Source: Stigmatella ashevillena
GTDB taxonomy: Bacteria > Myxococcota > Myxococcia > Myxococcales > Myxococcaceae
DNA length: 64,000 bases
Reading direction: 5' to 3'
NCBI RefSeq assembly: GCF_028368975.1
Contig: NZ_JAQNDM010000002.1
Span: 8,054,425 to 8,118,424 of the forward strand
Both the position numbers and the translations under genes were made by a program. A model generated the notes under the pieces. It had not been told where the DNA came from, ran no database searches, and saw only the letters and a program-made list of their open reading frames with translations. Positions 8,721 through 16,950 of the stretch are shown here, in pieces (position 1 is the first letter of the stretch; every line of letters begins with the position of its first letter).

Positions 8721-8734
8721 GCGTGGTTCAACGT

Positions 8735-8815
8735 CCGTGTGGGGTGATAACAGTGTAAGTGTTTATTTTTGGTATATCGTATTTTTGACAGTTCTATCGT
8801 TTTTCCTTACTTCTC
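8735..8815 (+). promoter_or_regulatory. AT-rich promoter region upstream of the 8871 lipoprotein
   Basis: About 80 bases of strikingly AT-rich sequence in a GC-rich window. It contains a perfect TTGACA at 8785-8790 and an upstream TGGTATATC that resembles an extended -10. No convincing -10 lies 16-18 bp after the TTGACA, so the exact promoter is undecided. Confidence 0.4.
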
Positions 8816-8870
8816 TGCCGCCCCTGGGTCGGACGTCACCACTCATTCCCAGGATCTTGGAGAAGCGCAT

Positions 8871-9488
8871 ATGAAGCTACGTCAGGTGTCTGTGTTGGGC
8901 CTTGCCGCGCTGCCGTTCCTCGCGGGTTGCGGAAGCAGCATCGAGGATGACATCCAGGGCAAGTGGGTCAGCACCACGTGCGAGGTGCGGCCGGGTCCCG
9001 AGAATTCGAAGCTCTACGTGAAGCGGGAGTACGACATCAAGGAGTCGACCTGGTCGGGGACCCTGACCTTCTACGCGGACGCTGCCTGTGCGACGCCCAC
9101 CGTTGTGGCCCTCGCAGAGGGGCCCTACAAGGTGGCGAAGGATGAGGCTTCGGTGAAGGAGACCCACGATGCCGAGTTCACCCTTCAGACGATGAAGCTG
9201 ACGCCCAAGGATGCCGGGATCGTCGAGTTCTTCAAGAGCCTGCCTGCCGGAACGTGTGGCACGGCGTCGGCTTGGGCGCTCAACAGCACGCAGGATGTCA
9301 CCTCCACGAAGGGCTGTGCGGCGCTCGGCGTCGACCTGCAGAACTGCGGCGTGGAGTACGAACTGGTGAAGGTGGTGGACGACACGCTGCTGTTCGGCGC
9401 CCGCCCGGCGGACGGAAGTGGTCCCTGCACGGCCGCGAAGCGCCCCACGACGGAGAGCTTCCAGCCCGCGCTCGAGAAGGCCGACTAA
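8871..9488 (+). CDS. lipoprotein of unknown function
   Basis: 205 residues. The start at 8871 follows GGAG and opens MKLRQVSVLGLAALPFLAGC with lipobox LAGC (Cys20). The mature part begins GSSIEDDIQGKWVSTTCE, reminiscent of lipocalin-like or APC-type lipoproteins that open with a GxW motif. It contains six further Cys (STTCE, AACATP, GTCG, KGCAAL, QNCG, GPCTA), suggesting disulfides after export. I know of no assigned function. The isolated gene has its own AT-rich promoter region. Confidence 0.8.
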   Translation: MKLRQVSVLGLAALPFLAGCGSSIEDDIQGKWVSTTCEVRPGPENSKLYVKREYDIKESTWSGTLTFYADAACATPTVVALAEGPYKVAKDEASVKETHDAEFTLQTMKLTPKDAGIVEFFKSLPAGTCGTASAWALNSTQDVTSTKGCAALGVDLQNCGVEYELVKVVDDTLLFGARPADGSGPCTAAKRPTTESFQPALEKAD

Positions 9489-9669
9489 GCGCCGACCTGC
9501 GGACGCGGTCCCTGCCTCCCAGCGGAGACGGTGTGCGTCATCGTCTCCGCTTCTTGCGAGGTGGACCTGACGCAGCAAGACAAACGCTGACGCAACCCGA
9601 CGGCGTCGGGCGTCCCTGCGTCGTTGGACGCAAAAGGAGGCGGCGGGAGGGCCCAACTCCACTTACCAT

Positions 9670-9695
9670 CCGTTCAGTTTAAACTGAGTGAACGG
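9670..9695 (+). promoter_or_regulatory. palindromic operator overlapping the GH3 leader
   Basis: The 12-bp palindrome CAGTTTAAACTG (9675-9686) is nested inside longer arms CCGTTCA (9670-9676) and TGAACGG (9689-9695). Removing four bases (GTGA, 9688-9691 or equivalent) would give one perfect 22-bp palindrome, so this looks like an operator or hairpin with a 4-bp insertion. It abuts the GGAG ribosome binding site of the gene at 9703, a position suited to repression. Confidence 0.55.
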
Positions 9696-9702
9696 AGTAG
9701 GC

Positions 9703-12700
9703 ATGAAGCGCCCATTTGTCTGGCAGCGGTTCTCTTCGGGTGCAGCGCTCGCGCTGCTGTGGCTGAGCGCGTGTCACCCCGAGGAGGTCGGCGAACAGGC
9801 GTTAGCGCCGCCAGCGCTTTCCGGTGAGGCCACGCCCCTCATGGGCACCGCGGCGCTGGCCTGGCCCAAGGTGCAGAGCGCGATCGCGGTGGATGCGGCC
9901 CTCGAAGCCAAGGTGGAAGCACTGCTCGCGAGCATGACGCTCGAAGAAAAAGTCGGGCAGATGATGCAGGTGGAGATTGGCAACGTCACCCCGGCGGAGA
10001 TCAAACAGTACCATCTCGGCTCGGTGCTCAACGGAGGGGGCTCCTTTCCAGGGGGAAGGAAGAACGCCTCGGTGCAGGATTGGGTGACGCTCGCGGATCA
10101 GCTCTGGGAGGCTTCGATGGATCCGTCGAAGGCCCGCCGGATTCCCATCATCTGGGGCACTGACGCCGTTCATGGCCACAACAACGTGCGCGGCGCCACG
10201 TTCTTCCCGCACAACATCGGTCTGGGTGCCGCCAATGATCCGGAGCTGATCCGTCGCATTGGTGAGGTGACTGCCCGCGAAGTGGCCCGTACGGGAGTGG
10301 ACTGGGCCTTCGCCCCGACGATTGCGGTCGTACGGGATGACCGTTGGGGCCGTACCTATGAGGGGTACTCGGAGGATCCGGCCCTGGTCGAGGCCTATGC
10401 GGGCAAGGCTGTGCAGGGTTTTCAAGGGCTGCTCGGCAAGGATGCCAAGTCTTCCGAGAAGGTGATCGCCACGGCCAAGCACTTCCTGGGTGATGGTGGA
10501 ACCACCCGGGGCGTGGACCAGGGCGTCACCTCCGTGACCGAGCAGGACCTGCGCGACCTTCACGGCAAGGGCTACTTCACGGCGCTCGGTGCGGGCGCGC
10601 AGACGGTGATGGCGTCCTTCAACAGTTGGCAGGACAAGGCGCTGGGGGCAAACGCCAAGGCGTTCAAGATGCATGGCAACAAGTACCTGCTGACCGAGGT
10701 GCTGAAGAATCAGATCGGCTTCGACGGCTTCGTGATTTCCGACTGGAATGGCCACGGACAGATCAACCGGAACAACAGCGACTCGGCCACCGACTGCACC
10801 AACGGCAACTGCCCCCAGGCGATCAACGCGGGCATCGACATGGTGATGGTGCCCTACCGGGACGACTGGAAGGCGTTGATCACCAACACCCTGGCCTCGG
10901 TGCGCAATGGCCAGATTCCCGAGTCTCGCATCAACGATGCGGTGCGCCGCATCCTGCGCGTGAAGTACCGCGCGGGCCTCTTCGAGAAGCCCAAGCCCTC
11001 GCTGCGCAACACCTCGCGCGAGGTGGGGTCCGCCGATCACCGGGCCGTGGCGCGCGAGGCCGTGCGCAAGTCCCTGGTGCTCCTGAAGAACAATGGCAGC
11101 ACGCTGCCGCTGTCCCGCTCGGCGAAGATCCTGGTGGCCGGCAAGAGCGCCAACAGCCTTCAGAATCAGAACGGAGGCTGGTCTCTGACCTGGCAGGGAA
11201 CGGGCAACAGCAACGCGGATTTCGGTGGAGGCGTCACTGCCTGGCAGGCCATCCAGAAGATCGTGCCGACGGCCACCCTCGATACGAGCACCAACGGTGC
11301 CCTGGCCGATTCAAGCTATGCCGCTGCCGTGGTGGTGATCGGCGAGACGCCTTATGCGGAGGGCGTGGGGGACCTGAGTGGCACCACCCTGGAGCTGGCG
11401 AAGCTGCGCCCGGAGGACCTGGCGCTCATCGACAGCCTGAAGGCCAAGGGGGTGAAGAAGATCGTCACGGTGCTGTTCTCGGGCCGGCCGCTCTACGCCA
11501 ACAAGGAGATCAACCGGTCGGATGCCTTCGTCGCGGCCTGGCTCCCGGGCACCGAGGGCGATGGGCTGGCGGACGTGCTGTTCCGGAACGCGGCGGGTGC
11601 GGTCAATTATGACTTTACCGGCAAGCTCTCCTATTCCTGGCCCAAGAGCCCCTGTCAGGTTCAGGTCAACCAGGGCAACCCGGCGTATGCACCGCTCTAC
11701 GCTTATGGCTACGGGCTGACCTATGCCAGCGGGCAGGAGCAGGGACAGCATGCCGAGACCACCCAAGGCGGCGACTGCGGCGACAGTGGTGACGGAGGAG
11801 GAGGCGGGGGGACGACGTCGCTGGTGATGTTCAACCGCGGCAATCAGAATGGCTGGGTCATGCGCGTGGGCGCACCCTCCAACTGGAATGGCATCGCGGT
11901 GGCCCAGTCCACCAGCACAACGACGTCCACCGCTGGCAGCGAGCTTTCCGCCACCCCGGTCGATGATCGCAATGGTCTCCAGTGGGCAGCGGTGAAGGCC
12001 ACCTGGAACAACGCCACGGCGGAGATCTACATGCAGAATTCGACCCAGAGCGAGGTGAAGAACCTCCAAACGTATCTGAGTTCGGGGGGGGCGCTGGTGT
12101 TCGATGCGCGGGTGAGCACGAAGCCGAGCGGCGCGGTGAAGGCCCGGGTGGATTGCGTCTACCCGTGCGCTGGGGAGATCGACATCACCCCCGCGCTCAA
12201 TGCGTTGCCGGTCAACACCTGGACGGAGCTGGCGATTCCCCTTCAATGCTTCTCGGCGAAGGGCACGGATTTCACCCGCATCAACACGTCCGTGTTGCTC
12301 TACACCCAGGGGACGCTGGAGCTGTCGCTTGCCAGCATTCGCTGGGAGCCGTCCCGGGCAGCCAATGTCAGCTGCGAGGGAAACCTCGGGGCTCCGGGCC
12401 AGCTCTTCGCCGACAAGGATGTCTACGTGAACGGCGTCTACGACACGGCGCTGTTCAGTGGGCCGAGCGTCTGGAAGTCTGGGAGCGGTAGCGCGACGCT
12501 GAGCCCGGCCTTCAACACGGGCACCGAGACGGTGATCGACGCTGTCTTCAACAACCTCACCGAGGGCGGGGGGAACGGTGTCGTCTCATTCCCGGTCAAG
12601 GATCCCCTGTTCCTGGATGTCTCGGCGATCGCCGCCACGGGTGGGGTTCAGTTCGACATCAAGGTGCTCAATTACGGAGGCACCACGCAGAACTTCTGGG

Positions 12701-12945
12701 CGAAGATCGTCTGCGACCGGAACCCCAATCAATGTGCGACCGGGGATCTGAAGACCTTGATCGGCCGCCCCGCGGTGAACACCTGGAAGACGGTCAAGAT
12801 CCCGTTCACCAGCACGGGCTACCCTGCCACCTGGAAGACCGACAGGCTCAGCTCGGCGGTGGAGGTGCTCCCGGCCTGGGATGATCAGCGCGGCACCATC
12901 CGGTTCCAGCTCCGCAACATCCGCATCCTGAAACAGCTCAACTAG
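9703..12945 (+). CDS. exported GH3 beta-glucosidase/glucanase with two C-terminal ExoP-like domains
   Basis: 1080 residues. The ATG at 9703 follows GGAG and opens a lipoprotein signal with LSAC (Cys24). A GTG at 9688 lies inside the operator and is less likely. The GH3 N-terminal barrel spans about residues 70-390 (MTLEEKVGQMMQ, PIIWGTDAVHGHNNVRGATFFPHNIGLG, KHFLGDGGT), with nucleophile Asp347 in GFVISDWNGHGQ. The GH3 C-terminal domain follows to about 660 (KSLVLLKNNG, DALVAAWLPGTEGDGLADVLF). A Gly/Asp/Ser linker leads to two tandem ExoP-type galactose-binding-like modules (about 700-885 and 890-1080). Substrates are probably beta-1,3/1,4-glucans, on the cell surface. Its stop codon abuts the rlmH stop with no spacer. 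Confidence 0.93.
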   Translation: MKRPFVWQRFSSGAALALLWLSACHPEEVGEQALAPPALSGEATPLMGTAALAWPKVQSAIAVDAALEAKVEALLASMTLEEKVGQMMQVEIGNVTPAEIKQYHLGSVLNGGGSFPGGRKNASVQDWVTLADQLWEASMDPSKARRIPIIWGTDAVHGHNNVRGATFFPHNIGLGAANDPELIRRIGEVTAREVARTGVDWAFAPTIAVVRDDRWGRTYEGYSEDPALVEAYAGKAVQGFQGLLGKDAKSSEKVIATAKHFLGDGGTTRGVDQGVTSVTEQDLRDLHGKGYFTALGAGAQTVMASFNSWQDKALGANAKAFKMHGNKYLLTEVLKNQIGFDGFVISDWNGHGQINRNNSDSATDCTNGNCPQAINAGIDMVMVPYRDDWKALITNTLASVRNGQIPESRINDAVRRILRVKYRAGLFEKPKPSLRNTSREVGSADHRAVAREAVRKSLVLLKNNGSTLPLSRSAKILVAGKSANSLQNQNGGWSLTWQGTGNSNADFGGGVTAWQAIQKIVPTATLDTSTNGALADSSYAAAVVVIGETPYAEGVGDLSGTTLELAKLRPEDLALIDSLKAKGVKKIVTVLFSGRPLYANKEINRSDAFVAAWLPGTEGDGLADVLFRNAAGAVNYDFTGKLSYSWPKSPCQVQVNQGNPAYAPLYAYGYGLTYASGQEQGQHAETTQGGDCGDSGDGGGGGGTTSLVMFNRGNQNGWVMRVGAPSNWNGIAVAQSTSTTTSTAGSELSATPVDDRNGLQWAAVKATWNNATAEIYMQNSTQSEVKNLQTYLSSGGALVFDARVSTKPSGAVKARVDCVYPCAGEIDITPALNALPVNTWTELAIPLQCFSAKGTDFTRINTSVLLYTQGTLELSLASIRWEPSRAANVSCEGNLGAPGQLFADKDVYVNGVYDTALFSGPSVWKSGSGSATLSPAFNTGTETVIDAVFNNLTEGGGNGVVSFPVKDPLFLDVSAIAATGGVQFDIKVLNYGGTTQNFWAKIVCDRNPNQCATGDLKTLIGRPAVNTWKTVKIPFTSTGYPATWKTDRLSSAVEVLPAWDDQRGTIRFQLRNIRILKQLN

Positions 12946-13410
12946 CTATTTGTGGTAGGGCTCGCCCTTGAGCAGGGTGAAGGCGCGGTAGATCTGCTCG
13001 ATGAGCACCAGCCGCGCCAGCCGGTGCGGCAGTGTCATCCGGGACAGGGAGAGCGTCAGGTGGGCCGCCTGGCGCACCGAGTCTTCCAGCCCTTCGTCTC
13101 CACCGATGACGAAGAGCAGATCCTTCGCGCCAGTCTGGGCCTTGGCGAGGTAGCGGCTGAGCTCCACTGAGTCCAAGGACTTGCCGCGCTCGTCCATTGC
13201 CACCAGCCAGTCCTGGGGCTTGCGCCGGGCGAGAATGGCCTCGGCCTCGGCGGCCTTCGCATCGCCCGGCTTGAGCTTGCGGCCGCTCGCTTCGGGCAGC
13301 TCCACCAACTCGAAGCGGGTGTAGTGCTCCAGGCGCGAGGCATACTCCTGGACGCCGGGCTCGAAGAGGCCCGAGCGATCCTTGCCAATGGAGAGCAACC
13401 GGACCTTCAG
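12946..13410 (-). CDS. rlmH: 23S rRNA (pseudouridine1915-N3)-methyltransferase RlmH, probable CTG start
   Basis: SPOUT-fold methyltransferase acting on helix 69 of 23S rRNA in assembled 70S ribosomes. Family blocks are [68 protein letters not shown]. The conserved family N-terminus is (M)[10 protein letters not shown]. Here those codons begin at 13410 with CTG, overlapping the rsfS stop as CTGA. The next conventional choice, TTG at 13398, would delete the first beta-strand. With the CTG start the protein is 154 residues, matching the family's 155-160. It is last in a proA-rsfS-rlmH operon; rsfS-rlmH adjacency is widely conserved. Confidence 0.92.
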   Translation of the reverse strand: MKVRLLSIGKDRSGLFEPGVQEYASRLEHYTRFELVELPEASGRKLKPGDAKAAEAEAILARRKPQDWLVAMDERGKSLDSVELSRYLAKAQTGAKDLLFVIGGDEGLEDSVRQAAHLTLSLSRMTLPHRLARLVLIEQIYRAFTLLKGEPYHK

Positions 13411-13931
13411 GCCAGCTTCTCCCGCGGCGCGTCCGCCCAGAGGCCTTCGAGATCGTAGAAGGCGCGCACTTCACCCAGGAACAGGTGCACCACCACCTCG
13501 CTGTAGTCGAGGAGCACCCATTGCCCCGTCTCCGTGCCCTCCGTGCCCGTGGGACGCAGGCTGTCCTCTTCCTTGAGCTTGAGGTGGACGTTCTCGGCCA
13601 TGGCGCTCACCTGGCGGTCGCTCTCGCCGGAGGCCAGGACGATGTAGTCCGCGTAGGACGTCTTGCCGCGCACGTCGAGCACGAGCACGTCCGTGGCTTT
13701 CTTGTCCGCCAGGAGCTTGGCCGCCTTGTGCGCCAGTGCCTTGGCACGGGGGTTTTCCGCGGGGGCGTCCGCCTTGGCATTCGCGGCCTTGGACGGGGCC
13801 TTCTTGCGAATCGTCTTGGGCAGTGCGCTCTTCTTGCGCGCGGCGGGCTTCTTCGCCGCCGTCTTCTTGCGCGCCGCGGGCGCCTTGCCGCCAGTCTTCG
13901 CCTTCGAGGGGGTCTTCTTCTTTATTGCCAT
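13407..13931 (-). CDS. rsfS: ribosomal silencing factor RsfS with Lys/Ala-rich N-terminal extension
   Basis: 174 residues. The RsfS/DUF143 domain fills about residues 65-170: [46 protein letters not shown]...[30 protein letters not shown]. RsfS binds uL14 on the 50S subunit and blocks subunit joining when nutrients fall. Preceding it is a tail of about 62 residues made almost only of Lys, Ala, Pro, Arg and Ser ([20 protein letters not shown]...), like histone H1 or AlgP tails, absent from the usual 105-120-residue protein. The ATG at 13931 is the first start and the tail is in frame throughout. The gene overlaps rlmH by 4 bases and follows proA by 12 bp. Confidence 0.93.
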   Translation of the reverse strand: MAIKKKTPSKAKTGGKAPAARKKTAAKKPAARKKSALPKTIRKKAPSKAANAKADAPAENPRAKALAHKAAKLLADKKATDVLVLDVRGKTSYADYIVLASGESDRQVSAMAENVHLKLKEEDSLRPTGTEGTETGQWVLLDYSEVVVHLFLGEVRAFYDLEGLWADAPREKLA

Positions 13932-13943
13932 GGGCGCGCCACC

Positions 13944-15212
13944 CTAGCGCACCTGGCCCTGCCCGTGGACGACGTACTTCTGGCTCGTCAACTCTCGCAG
14001 CCCCATCGGTCCAAAGGCGTGCAGACGGCTGGTGGAGATGCCGATCTCCGCCCCCAGCCCCAGCTCCCCCCCGTCGTTGAAGCGGGTGGAGGCGTTCCAG
14101 ATGACCGCGCTGGCCAGCACCTCCCGGGTGAAGCGAGAGGCCACCTGCCCATCCGCGGTGACGATGGCTTCGGTGTGCTCGCTGCCATAGCGGGCGATGT
14201 GGGCGAGCGCCGCGTCCAGATCCTTGACGACCCGTACGGCCAGGATGAGGTCCAGGAACTCCCGGCCGTAGTCCTCCTCGGCCGCGGGCTTCACGGGGAC
14301 TCCGGCGCGTGTGAGCACCGCGACCGTTGTCGGGCAGCCGCGCAGCTCCACCCCCTGGTCCGTCAGTGCCCGTCCCACCTGGGGCAGGAAGCGCTCGGCG
14401 ATGGCCCGGTCGACCAGCAGGCATTCGGCCGCGTTGCAGACGCCCGGGCGGCTCGCCTTGGCGTTGAGGATGATGCGCGAGGCCATCTCCAAGTCCGCCG
14501 CCGCATGCACGTAGACGTGGCAGACGCCCTGGTAGTGCTTCACCACCGGAATGCGCGCGTTCTCCGCCACGAAGCGGATGAGCCCTTCACCGCCGCGGGG
14601 GATGCACAGGTCGATGAGCCCCTCCAGCTTCAGCAACTCCAGCAGGGACTCCCGCTCCCCGGCGGGGACCTGCTGAATGGCGTGCTCGGGCAGCCCCGCC
14701 TCTACCAAGCCCTGCGAGAGCGCCCGGGCGATGGCCTGATTGGTGCGGGCCGCCTCGCTGCCTCCCCGGAGCAGCGCCGCGTTGCCGCTCTTGAGGCACA
14801 GGGCCGCCGCGTCGCTCGTCACGTTGGGGCGCGCCTCGTAGATCATCAGCACCACCCCCAGGGGCAGGCGGACCTTGCGCACCTGGAGCCCGTTGGGGCG
14901 ATTCCAGGACTCCGTGACTTCTCCCACCGGGTCTTTCAGGCCGGCCAGGGCCTCCACGGCGCGGGCCATGGCCTCCAGGCGGGGGGCATCCAGGAGGAGC
15001 CGGTCGAGGAAGACGGCGTTTTTACCGGCTCCGCGGGCCGCGGCCACGTCCTCGGCGCTGGCGGAGAGGATGTCCGGGGCGGCCGCGCGCAGGTGGCGGG
15101 CCATGCTCCGCAGGGCTTCGTCCTTCTGTCCGGTGGTCACGTTGGCGAGCACGCGGGAGGCGGCCCGGGCCCTCTCCGCGAGGAGGCGCACGTCTTGCTT
15201 GGCAACCGTCAT
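13944..15212 (-). CDS. proA: gamma-glutamyl phosphate reductase
   Basis: 422 residues, full length. It catalyses NADPH reduction of glutamyl-5-phosphate to glutamate semialdehyde, the second step of proline synthesis. The aldehyde-dehydrogenase-superfamily motifs are present: [41 protein letters not shown]-like block, [15 protein letters not shown], the catalytic Cys in [14 protein letters not shown], and [21 protein letters not shown] near the C-terminus. ATG at 15212. It heads the proA-rsfS-rlmH operon, and no proB is adjacent. Only 22 bp separate it from the divergent TPR gene. Confidence 0.97.
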   Translation of the reverse strand: MTVAKQDVRLLAERARAASRVLANVTTGQKDEALRSMARHLRAAAPDILSASAEDVAAARGAGKNAVFLDRLLLDAPRLEAMARAVEALAGLKDPVGEVTESWNRPNGLQVRKVRLPLGVVLMIYEARPNVTSDAAALCLKSGNAALLRGGSEAARTNQAIARALSQGLVEAGLPEHAIQQVPAGERESLLELLKLEGLIDLCIPRGGEGLIRFVAENARIPVVKHYQGVCHVYVHAAADLEMASRIILNAKASRPGVCNAAECLLVDRAIAERFLPQVGRALTDQGVELRGCPTTVAVLTRAGVPVKPAAEEDYGREFLDLILAVRVVKDLDAALAHIARYGSEHTEAIVTADGQVASRFTREVLASAVIWNASTRFNDGGELGLGAEIGISTSRLHAFGPMGLRELTSQKYVVHGQGQVR

Positions 15213-15234
15213 GCCTCTCCTCTATCACCAGTGC

Positions 15235-15549
15235 ATGAGCGATGCCCGGTTGGAGCAGTTTCAGCAGATGGTGGCCGAGTTTCCCGATTCTCCCATGGGC
15301 CACTTCTCCCTCGGCAAGCTGTATCTGGAGCGCCGTCAGTACGCCGAGGCGGCGAAGTGCCTGGAGGTGGCCACCCGGCTGGACCCCACCTATGCGGCGG
15401 CCCTCGTCTCGCTGGGAGATGCGCATGCGGGGGCGGGGCAGGTGGCTCCTGCGCGCGAGGCACTCTTGCGCGCCCGTCAGGTGGCGCTGGACCAGAAGCA
15501 TCCCAGCCTCGCCGAGGAGATCGACGAGCGCCTTTCAGAGCTGGCGTAA
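15235..15549 (+). CDS. small TPR-repeat protein
   Basis: 104 residues, cytoplasmic (no signal). Two to three tetratricopeptide motifs: FPDSPMGHFSLGKLYLERRQYAEAAKCLEVATRLDP, TYAAALVSLGDAHAGAGQVAPAREALLRARQVA, then a capping helix. The ATG at 15235 gives MSDARLEQFQQMVAEFP, a typical start for this small proteobacterial family; longer upstream frame is antisense to proA. Divergent from proA. Probable protein-interaction adaptor; partner unknown. Confidence 0.82.
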   Translation: MSDARLEQFQQMVAEFPDSPMGHFSLGKLYLERRQYAEAAKCLEVATRLDPTYAAALVSLGDAHAGAGQVAPAREALLRARQVALDQKHPSLAEEIDERLSELA

Positions 15550-15572
15550 CCGTTCGTGGAGGTGGGGTCTGC

Positions 15573-16775
15573 TCAGCGCGGCCGGTCCATCGCGGGGAGG
15601 ACGGACTTCGCCTCGCTCCGGATGAAGTCGGCCCGGTGCCGGATGTACACGTCCGGGTGAGAGGCGGCGAGCTTCAGCACCTCGCCCATCTGGCTCTGGA
15701 GGCTGGGGTCCATCGTGGACCAGGAGATGCTCGCCAGGTTGGAGATGGCGCTGCGCCGCACGTCGAGGTCGGTCTCGCGCTGGAACGCGTCGAGCAGGCC
15801 CCGCGCCACCTCTCTGCCCGCCGCTGCATCGGGGGGAGAGCACCAATAGAGGGCCCGCATGGCGCCCGCCTTCTCGGTGTCGTCCCCCTGGCGCATGTAT
15901 CCCAGGAGCCGCTCGAAGACCGAGGCATTGCCCACGGCGCGAATCGCCGCCTCCACGAAGTGGCGATTGCGGTTCGCGTCCTGCTCGAAGAGGGCTGCAC
16001 AGAGCAGCGGTTCGAGCAGTGCCGGGGGCAGGGACTCCGTCATCCGGACGAGCCGCACGACGAACCACTTCTTCTGTCCGTCGTAGAGCGCATGGCTCAG
16101 CCACCTCAGGTCTTCGGGGGAGGCTTGCAGGTAACGCAGCGCCATGGCGGGCAGGCGCGCGGCTTCCTCCTGCACGCTGGGGGAGACACCTGTCCCTCGC
16201 GCGTTGGACTGAGCGTCCGTGCAAGCCAGATGGAAGCGGCTCAATCGCAGGTAGGTTTCACAGCGCGTGTCCCAATCGCGGGCGTCCGGGTGCGTCCGGG
16301 AAATGGCCTCCAGCACGGCCATGCGCAGCCGGGAGCGCTCGATGCCCATCATCTCCAACACCAGCTCGCCATGACCTGGAGGGGCCGTGGGCACTCCGGG
16401 CGTTGGGGGCAGCCCTCGCCGGTCCAGCCGCAGTGCGAGCAGGAGCGCGCCCGAGGTCTGCAGGCCCAGCATGTCGCCCTCGTCCTGCGTGTGAAAGAGG
16501 ACGTCGGAGGCGGGGATGGACAGGGCGGGGGCATGCTCGGAGCGGGGCTCTGGGCTGACGGCCAGCTCCTCGAGGGGCCGTTCGATGCGTCCCGGGCCCA
16601 GCCCGAGCGCCGCGCAGGCCACGCCCGCGTGGCCGGGGTCTCGTACGAGAGACTGCAAGAGGTCCCCCGTCGTCAGGTAGGGGCTGCGAGAAGCCCTCGC
16701 CGCGCGGGCCAGGACTTCTCCGAGCTCGCGGCCCAATCCCTGTTCCTGCGCATAGGCGGACCAGTCCGGCGTCAT
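15573..16775 (-). CDS. Clp_N-like plus HEAT-repeat-like protein
   Basis: 400 residues, soluble. Residues about 1-75 (LGRELGEVLARAARASRSPYLTTGDLLQSLVRDPGHAGVACAALGL) and 90-160 (LQTSGALLLALRL...MGIERSRLRMAVLEAI) resemble the double helical repeat of the Clp ATPase N-domain, but no ATPase follows. From about 200 on it is alpha-helical with HEAT-like units (LPPALLEPLLCAALFEQDANRNRHFVEAAIRAVGNASVFERLLGYM; REVARGLLDAFQRETDLDVRRSAISNLASIS; VYIRHRADFIRSEA). AGGAG precedes the ATG at 16775; an upstream in-frame extension to 17063 is spurious. Function unknown; a substrate- or partner-binding scaffold is a guess. Confidence 0.75.
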   Translation of the reverse strand: MTPDWSAYAQEQGLGRELGEVLARAARASRSPYLTTGDLLQSLVRDPGHAGVACAALGLGPGRIERPLEELAVSPEPRSEHAPALSIPASDVLFHTQDEGDMLGLQTSGALLLALRLDRRGLPPTPGVPTAPPGHGELVLEMMGIERSRLRMAVLEAISRTHPDARDWDTRCETYLRLSRFHLACTDAQSNARGTGVSPSVQEEAARLPAMALRYLQASPEDLRWLSHALYDGQKKWFVVRLVRMTESLPPALLEPLLCAALFEQDANRNRHFVEAAIRAVGNASVFERLLGYMRQGDDTEKAGAMRALYWCSPPDAAAGREVARGLLDAFQRETDLDVRRSAISNLASISWSTMDPSLQSQMGEVLKLAASHPDVYIRHRADFIRSEAKSVLPAMDRPR

Positions 16776-16950
16776 CGTCGTCTCCTGGAAGCGGGAAGTG
16801 CGGTGCGTCAGCTTACCGTGAGCTGGGCTCTCTTCTGTGTTTGAACGTAAGGCTCCGCGGTGAGATGCGGGAGCACGGGGCGTGCGTTCTGACGGGCAGG
16901 TGTTGGTTGAAGATAAACGCCTTTCCCAGACAGTCCTGAAGGAGGGGTGC

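Noticed and set aside
13485-16844. Open frame of about 1,100 codons on the plus strand across rsfS, proA and the HEAT-like gene
   Set aside because: Antisense to clearly recognisable genes; such long empty frames are produced by the strong G/C third-position bias. Only its sub-part in frame at 15235 is a separate real gene context.
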